From positions 184,204-248,203 of the forward strand of contig NZ_BMCH01000006.1 of NCBI RefSeq assembly GCF_014635085.1: a DNA stretch of 64,000 bases. The letters are read 5' to 3'. Numbering within the stretch: the first letter of the stretch is position 1; the number at the start of each line of letters is the position of its first letter. A program made the position numbers and the translations under genes. Positions 59,138 to 64,000 of this stretch are shown here, piece by piece. Under the pieces are notes generated by a model that saw only the letters and a program-made list of their open reading frames with translations, was not told the DNA's origin and ran no database searches. The stretch is from Asaia siamensis. GTDB taxonomy: Bacteria; Pseudomonadota; Alphaproteobacteria; Acetobacterales; Acetobacteraceae.

Positions 59138-60064
59138 ATGCCTAGCCCTCTCAACCGCACCAACTGGCCCATCGCTGCGGCGATGATCCAATATGCCAAT
59201 ATCCTGCCAGACGGCTCGAGCGTGCAGGACCAGAAGCCCGAGGAATGGGCCGCTACCCTCGCCGAGGTGACAGACGCTGGCTTTACAGAAATCGACCCCA
59301 CAGATTCATGGATCAGGCTCGCCGATCTGCCTCTGGCGCGTCAGCAGGTTTTTGCAGATCTGGTGAAAGAGGCCGGGCTGACCATGCCGGGGCTATCGAC
59401 GGCCCGCCGTTCCGTGATCGATCCTGAAGCAGCGGATGAAAACCTCGCCTACAGCCATCGCGTGATCGACACGGCCGCTCGACTGGGCATCAAGGAAGTC
59501 TCGTTCGGTCTCTTCTATCCTCTGACCCCGCCCCAGAAAGCCGCACTCTGGTTCTGGACGGCGCAGGGCACCGTCAATCCGGATGACAAGGAGACATGGA
59601 AAAAAGCCGTCGAGCGCATACGCGAACTGGCACGACACGCCCAGGAAGTCGGTATCGATCTGTCCCTGGAAATGTACGAGGATACCTATCTAGGCACAGC
59701 CGATAGCGCGGTACGCTTCGTCGAGGATGTCGATTGTTCCAATGTCGGCATCAATGCCGATCTGGGAAATCTGGTGCGTCTGCATCGCCCGGTCGAGCAC
59801 TGGGAGTCGATGATGCAGAAAGTCGCGCCTTTTGCACGCTACTGGCACGTCAAGAACTACTTCCGTACCGAAGACGCGACGACAGGCATGGTAGTGACCG
59901 CTCCCGCGCCCCTCGAATTCGGCGTGATCAGCTACCGGGCAGCCATCAAAATGGCTCTGGCACACGGCTTCAAGAGTGCCTTCCTGGTTGAGCATTACGG
60001 TGGCGACGGCCTGAGCGTGGCCGCGACCAACCGCGACTATCTGCGTCGCGTCCTGCCCAGATAA
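59138..60064 (+). CDS. TIM-barrel sugar isomerase/epimerase (AP-endonuclease-2 fold)
   Basis: A 308-residue member of the xylose-isomerase-like TIM-barrel family. Metal-site segments are recognisable: LSLEMYEDTYLG (Glu), VGINADLGNLVRLH (Asp, His), ARYWHVKNYFR (His) and FLVEHYGGDGL (Glu near the end). In tetronate pathways a related protein (OtnI) isomerises 2- and 3-oxo-tetronates. Assignment to that step is inferred from context. It has a perfect AGGAG site 7 bases upstream and lies between two MFS genes. Confidence 0.8.
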   Translation: MPSPLNRTNWPIAAAMIQYANILPDGSSVQDQKPEEWAATLAEVTDAGFTEIDPTDSWIRLADLPLARQQVFADLVKEAGLTMPGLSTARRSVIDPEAADENLAYSHRVIDTAARLGIKEVSFGLFYPLTPPQKAALWFWTAQGTVNPDDKETWKKAVERIRELARHAQEVGIDLSLEMYEDTYLGTADSAVRFVEDVDCSNVGINADLGNLVRLHRPVEHWESMMQKVAPFARYWHVKNYFRTEDATTGMVVTAPAPLEFGVISYRAAIKMALAHGFKSAFLVEHYGGDGLSVAATNRDYLRRVLPR

Positions 60065-60137
60065 GCTTCGTTGTCCTGCATCGGCCCGGTGTCGATGCAG
60101 GGAACCGCCCGGCATCCCCTCAAACCGGAGAGAGATC

Positions 60138-61439
60138 ATGCCCCGACTGCGCTGGCTGATGATCATCCTCTGTTTCGCCGCAACCACTATCAACTACATA
60201 GACCGCGCGACCATTGCCATTGCGGCTCCCTTCATGGCGAGGGAGCTCCATATCGACCCGGCCACTCTGGGCGTTATTCTGGGCGCGTTCTTCTGGAGCT
60301 ACGCGTTCATGCAATTGCCTTTTGGCATGATCGTCGATCGTTTCGGTGTGCGTTCAGCCTATACGCTGGCGGTCATGTGGTGGTCGATCTGTACCGCTCT
60401 GACAGCGATCATACGCGGGCCACTCAGCATTCTCGGTCTGCGCTTGGCTCTCGGCATAGGCGAAGCGGGCAGCTATCCATCGAATGCAAAAGTCGCATCG
60501 CTCTGGTTTCCCAAAAGCGAGCGAGGTCTGGCCGCTGGTATTTTCGACAGCGGCTCACGCGCCGGTGCGGCTGTTTCTCTTCCCCTTGTAGCCCTGCTGA
60601 TCGGCTGGCTTGGGTGGCGGTTGGCATTTGTCGCCGCAGGTGGGCTGGGCCTGATCTGGGTGGTCATCTGGCTTGCGTTCTATCATGATCCTGACCGGCA
60701 TCCGGCGATATCGTCGTACCAGTTAGCCAAGCTGAGGGAAGCTCAACCGGCCAGCAGCAAGGCGGCACCCGGCGCCTGGAAGCAATTGCTGAAACACCGC
60801 TCGGTGTGGGGCATGATGCTCGGATTTTTCTGCGCGAATTTTGTCTTCTATTTCTTTGCGACATGGTTCCCGAGTTATCTCGTGTCAGCTCACGGGTTCT
60901 CGCTCAAGGAACTTGGCCTGATCGGCATGATACCCGGTGTGACAGCCATCCCTGCCGCGTGGCTGGGCGGCTGGACCTCTGACACATTGCACAGGCACGG
61001 CTGGAGTCTGACCGTAGCGCGCAAAAGCTGTCTGGTTGGCGGGCTGCTATTGTCCTCCGTGATCGCTCTATCAGCCTTTGCCACACAGACCTGGCTCTGC
61101 ATCGCTCTGCTTTCGGTCTCATTCGGCGGCATCGCCTTTACCGGAGCGAATATCTGGTCGTTGCCAGCCGACATCGCCCCAAGTGCCGATCTCGTCGCGA
61201 CGCTGGGCGGGCTGCAGAACAGTGCCGCCAATATTGCGGGTATCGTCATCGCCAGTTTTACGGGTCTCATGGTGAGCCTGACGCATGGCTCTTTCATGAT
61301 CCCGCTTTGCGCGACCGGTGCCTTCGGCCTGTTGGGGGCGCTCTCCTATCTCTTCATCGTGGGGCCCATTGCACCGCTCCCTCTGGAAGAACCCAAAAAG
61401 AAACGGCCTCTGACGGCGAGCCAGACAGTAAGGATTTGA
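60138..61439 (+). CDS. MFS transporter, copy 2
   Basis: A 433-residue, 12-helix major facilitator with the ACS-type motif NYIDRATIAIAAPFM after helix 1 and AGSYPSNAKVASLWFPKSERG around helix 4-5. The C-terminus is basic (PKKKRPLTAS). It lies 73 bases after the TIM-barrel gene and its stop is 3 bases before the FMN dehydrogenase start. It could be a second importer or a permease for the product or a related acid. Confidence 0.87.
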   Translation: MPRLRWLMIILCFAATTINYIDRATIAIAAPFMARELHIDPATLGVILGAFFWSYAFMQLPFGMIVDRFGVRSAYTLAVMWWSICTALTAIIRGPLSILGLRLALGIGEAGSYPSNAKVASLWFPKSERGLAAGIFDSGSRAGAAVSLPLVALLIGWLGWRLAFVAAGGLGLIWVVIWLAFYHDPDRHPAISSYQLAKLREAQPASSKAAPGAWKQLLKHRSVWGMMLGFFCANFVFYFFATWFPSYLVSAHGFSLKELGLIGMIPGVTAIPAAWLGGWTSDTLHRHGWSLTVARKSCLVGGLLLSSVIALSAFATQTWLCIALLSVSFGGIAFTGANIWSLPADIAPSADLVATLGGLQNSAANIAGIVIASFTGLMVSLTHGSFMIPLCATGAFGLLGALSYLFIVGPIAPLPLEEPKKKRPLTASQTVRI

Positions 61440-61442
61440 CGC

Positions 61443-62600
61443 ATGCCCGGGATTTCATCCGCAAGGCTGAAGCAGATACTCAATCTGAACGATTTCGAGG
61501 CTCAGGCACGCAAGCATCTTCCCAGAGCGATTTTCGGTTATGTGCAGGGAGGTGCCGATGATGGCACGACAATCAGCCATAACCGGGAAGTGCTGAACCG
61601 CATCCGTTTGATCCCGCGCATCCTGCGTGATGTCTCGGCTTGCTCTCAGAAAGTCACCTTATTCGGGCAGCGTTTCGCGAGCCCGTTCATGATAGCCCCC
61701 ATGGGCGCTTCGGCAGTCGTTGCCCATGACGCCGATAACGCCATGGCCAAAGCCGCCAGAGCTGCCCGGATACCCTATATCCTGAGTGCGAATGCCATCA
61801 CGCCAATCGAAGAAATAGGACAGAGCTATCCGGGTTGCTGGTTTGCCGGATACCAGAAACCCGATGAAAGCAATATCGAGCGCATGGTCAAACGCGTGGC
61901 CGATGCGGGATTTACTGCTTATTTCCTGACTGCTGACGTCGCCGTCGGCTCTAACAGGGAAAACAACAAGAGAAACGGTTACACCATGCCGTTCCGCCCG
62001 ACAGCGCGCCTGGCTTTCGATATGGCCCGGCATCCCTCCTGGCTCTATCGAACCGGGCTGAAAACCGTCTGTCAGAGAGGCGTACCTCGGATCAGCAATA
62101 TTGATCCTGTCGAACGGCCTTCCATTTTTTCAAGCGAGATCGATGCCGTCACCGGCTATGCAAGCTTCAGCTGGAAGCACGCAGAGATGATCCGCCGTTA
62201 CTGGAAGGGCGCATTGATCATCAAGGGCGTGCTCTCTCCAGAAGATGCGAAGCTGGCGCGCGAGTTGGGAGCTGACGGGATTGTTGTCTCCAACCATGGC
62301 GGGAGGCAGCTCGATTGTGCCGTTTCACCAATGGAAGTCCTGAGTGCCATCAAAGCCGAGAGCGGGTCGATGACCGTACTCGTCGATAGCGGTTTCCGCC
62401 GTGGAACAGATGTCGTGAAAGGTCTTGCTTCAGGGGCCGACGCTGTTCTGATAGGTCGCCCTTTTCTTTACGCAGCAGCTCTGGGTCGAGAAAAGGCAAT
62501 AACCCGCGCCATTGGCCTACTACAGCGTGAGATCCATATCGATCAGTGCCTTCTGGGGGTAGAGACCTGCGAAGCTCTCAAAGAGATTGCTCAAGCCTGA
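61443..62600 (+). CDS. FMN-dependent alpha-hydroxy-acid dehydrogenase (L-lactate dehydrogenase family)
   Basis: A 385-residue FMN-binding TIM-barrel enzyme oxidising L-2-hydroxy acids to 2-oxo acids. The N-terminus has FEAQARKHLPRAIFGYVQGG, the substrate/FMN segment MIAPMGASAVVAH follows, and the active-site motif is SNHGGRQLD with catalytic His285. LIIKGVLSPEDAK carries the FMN lysine, and DSGFRRGTDVVKGLA the phosphate site. Start is 3 bases after the MFS stop. Family members include lactate, glycolate and mandelate dehydrogenases. The context suggests a sugar-derived hydroxy acid. Confidence 0.9.
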   Translation: MPGISSARLKQILNLNDFEAQARKHLPRAIFGYVQGGADDGTTISHNREVLNRIRLIPRILRDVSACSQKVTLFGQRFASPFMIAPMGASAVVAHDADNAMAKAARAARIPYILSANAITPIEEIGQSYPGCWFAGYQKPDESNIERMVKRVADAGFTAYFLTADVAVGSNRENNKRNGYTMPFRPTARLAFDMARHPSWLYRTGLKTVCQRGVPRISNIDPVERPSIFSSEIDAVTGYASFSWKHAEMIRRYWKGALIIKGVLSPEDAKLARELGADGIVVSNHGGRQLDCAVSPMEVLSAIKAESGSMTVLVDSGFRRGTDVVKGLASGADAVLIGRPFLYAAALGREKAITRAIGLLQREIHIDQCLLGVETCEALKEIAQA

Positions 62601-62874
62601 CACAAGCGTAGCCGGAGGCCCCCCTACTATCTCTAACTCTCAATGAGGATAGTGCGGAGCTGGGAAGATCGACGAACTTCATCTGGCCGTTTGCGAATTG
62701 CCGGCAGCGTGTGCAGCGAGAGACTGAGGCCTGTTACGACCTGCGATAGTCGGAGCCAACCGGACCTCGCACCCCGCTCACATCCGGATCCGCGTACCGC
62801 CTGCTATCCAGATGGCGGCAGGCCCTGAAAGACTTCCCGGCAGACGAAGCCCGAGACATGCGAATGCCGTAAAT

Positions 62875-63312
62875 TTAGGCCGTCGCCACCGGAAGCGCGC
62901 CTATGGTGATACAAGCAACACCAAGCCATCCCTTTACCGACAGATATTCTCCAAGCATTAAGACGCCAAAGATGGCAACGATCACAACACTCAACTTGTC
63001 GACCGGCGCTACGCGTGCAGCATCACCCAGCTTCAGTGCCCGGAAATAACAGAGCCACGATGCCCCGGTCGCCAGACCGGAAAGGGCGAGAAACAGCGCT
63101 GTTCGAAAGCCTACCGGGCCGACAGCACGAAACTTTCCCGATATCACCAGATACGCAGCAAGAATTACAACGATGACTAGTGTGCGTATGAAGGTCGCCG
63201 CATCGGAATCGATTTGGCTCACACCCAGCTTTGCAAGAATAGCCGTCAGAGCAGCAAAACCCGCCGATAAAACTGCCCAGAAAAGCCAGGATGCCGTGAA
63301 CAGATGAATCAT
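62875..63312 (-). CDS. Small DMT (EamA) transporter, half-size
   Basis: A 145-residue membrane protein with about five hydrophobic helices, corresponding to a single EamA repeat. The segments SWLCYFRALKLGDAARVAPVDKLS and LGEYLSVKGWLGVACITIG are diagnostic of small EamA members. Such half-size proteins dimerise to form a full carrier. It is monocistronic and convergent with the FMN dehydrogenase operon (274 bases between). Substrate unknown. Confidence 0.82.
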   Translation of the reverse strand: MIHLFTASWLFWAVLSAGFAALTAILAKLGVSQIDSDAATFIRTLVIVVILAAYLVISGKFRAVGPVGFRTALFLALSGLATGASWLCYFRALKLGDAARVAPVDKLSVVIVAIFGVLMLGEYLSVKGWLGVACITIGALPVATA

Positions 63313-63875
63313 GTGATTTCGCTTTCGCTCACCAGGTATGAGTCACCGCTTCATTTTCACCGGCAAAGCAGACAGGCACAATATACGCTGAGGCTTAAAC
63401 TCTTCACTCAGCCAAAAACAAGCAGTTCGTGCCGCCTGAGCGCGTAACCTTCCAAAGGTACTGAAGGGCTATTTCATAACAAGCTCAAGAGACACTCATA
63501 CGAATCAAAAGCTACATATTCTCTTCGTAGAGATTACCCTACCTGCCCTTCCTCCTCGGTACGAAAGTAGAGTACGGAAGTGTTCCTTATATTGAAGCGC
63601 GCAATTTCAGCGAACCGGTCGAGGTTCAGGAGAAATCACACCTCTTCACCTCGTGCGCCGTCACCGCGCCGCCTCTCTTTTTCTGCTCAAGCCCCGCTGC
63701 GAGCTGGACCCGTGCGCTTTGATTGAACGGACTGCTGAGGCTGTCTTTTGCTGCGTCGGCATTGGTTTTACGGGAGCAGGCTTGTGATGGTCGCGCTATT
63801 TTTCTGATCGAACGACGAATACGCGCTGAGCGTTTAGCTGAGCGCGTTGTGGTATTGTGTATTGTATGGGGATTT
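63313..63875. other. 563-base gene-free stretch upstream of the small DMT gene
   Basis: No convincing gene or RNA was found. It covers the promoter side of the minus-strand DMT gene and the 3' flank of the minus-strand tRNA-fMet. A short direct repeat (CGCTCAGC twice on the minus strand, 63823-63846) is seen near the tRNA. Short frames lack ribosome sites or recognisable motifs. Confidence 0.55.
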
Positions 63876-63952
<77 letters not shown>

Positions 63953-64000
63953 GGGGTGGTGTTTTTGTGGGGTGGATCAGGGGACCTGGCGGCGACCGAC

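Noticed and set aside
62643..62828. 61-codon frame after the FMN dehydrogenase
   Set aside because: Composition is like random translation (many Arg, Ser, Pro), no ribosome site, no neighbour coupling.

Overview
This is 64 kb of chromosomal sequence from an alphaproteobacterium, most likely an acetic acid bacterium (Acetobacteraceae, Rhodospirillales). The evidence is the moderately high GC content and three local gene orders usual in that group: bamD-recN-ligA, ispH-thrB-rnhA, and ffh-rpsP-rimM-trmD-rplS running into leuCDB. It also carries many permeases and sugar or polyol functions. The genus cannot be assigned from the sequence alone. No rRNA, CRISPR array or intact insertion sequence was seen.

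Layout. 1-11.9 kb (plus strand): end of bamD, recN, ligA, a CNNM/CBS membrane protein, a FUSC/DUF1656/HlyD efflux set, nicotinamidase, a PepSY membrane protein and a DMT exporter. 11.9-14.3 kb (minus): a soluble GAF-PAS-GAF HWE kinase and a receiver-only response regulator. 14.4-16.2 kb (minus): a small phage-type block of five genes (fiber adaptor-like, unknown, spanin-like, GH24 endolysin, holin-like). It lies on the 3' side of tRNA-Arg(TCT), with a 0.9 kb gene-free, partly very AT-rich stretch between them. 17.1-19.7 kb: tRNA-Arg, tRNA-Pro, csaA-gpt, an MFS exporter and tRNA-Asn. 19.7-31.7 kb: a Tat-type solute-binding protein, rnhA/thrB/ispH, lipoproteins, an alginate-export-like barrel, an OPT transporter, a coiled-coil protein with an AT-hook-like motif, cobalamin adenosyltransferase and a thioredoxin-fold protein. 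31.7-42.5 kb (all minus): the SRP/ribosome/leucine block, then two paralogous aminotransferases and an M3 peptidase. 42.7-47 kb: a Spy-like periplasmic protein, a polyol-type solute-binding protein without its permease, and a GH13 alpha-glucosidase. 47.1-49.8 kb (minus): a radical SAM protein translationally coupled to a DUF4130-UdgX fusion, a little-understood DNA repair or modification pair. 49.9-53.1 kb (minus): heme oxygenase and a bacteriophytochrome HWE kinase with a fused receiver. 53.5-62.6 kb: a hydroxy-acid (probably tetronate) catabolic island with two LysR regulators, a DenD-like dehydrogenase, a TIM-barrel isomerase, two MFS permeases, an FMN alpha-hydroxy-acid dehydrogenase and a divergent 3-hydroxyacyl-CoA-dehydrogenase-like enzyme. 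The window ends with a small DMT transporter and initiator tRNA-fMet.

The strongest candidates for poorly described biology are the radical SAM/DUF4130-UdgX pair, the compact phage-like lysis block, the tetronate-type island that lacks the usual kinase and decarboxylase, and the phytochrome operon with a 19-bp inverted repeat upstream. Functions rest on motif reading and gene order; no database search was possible.
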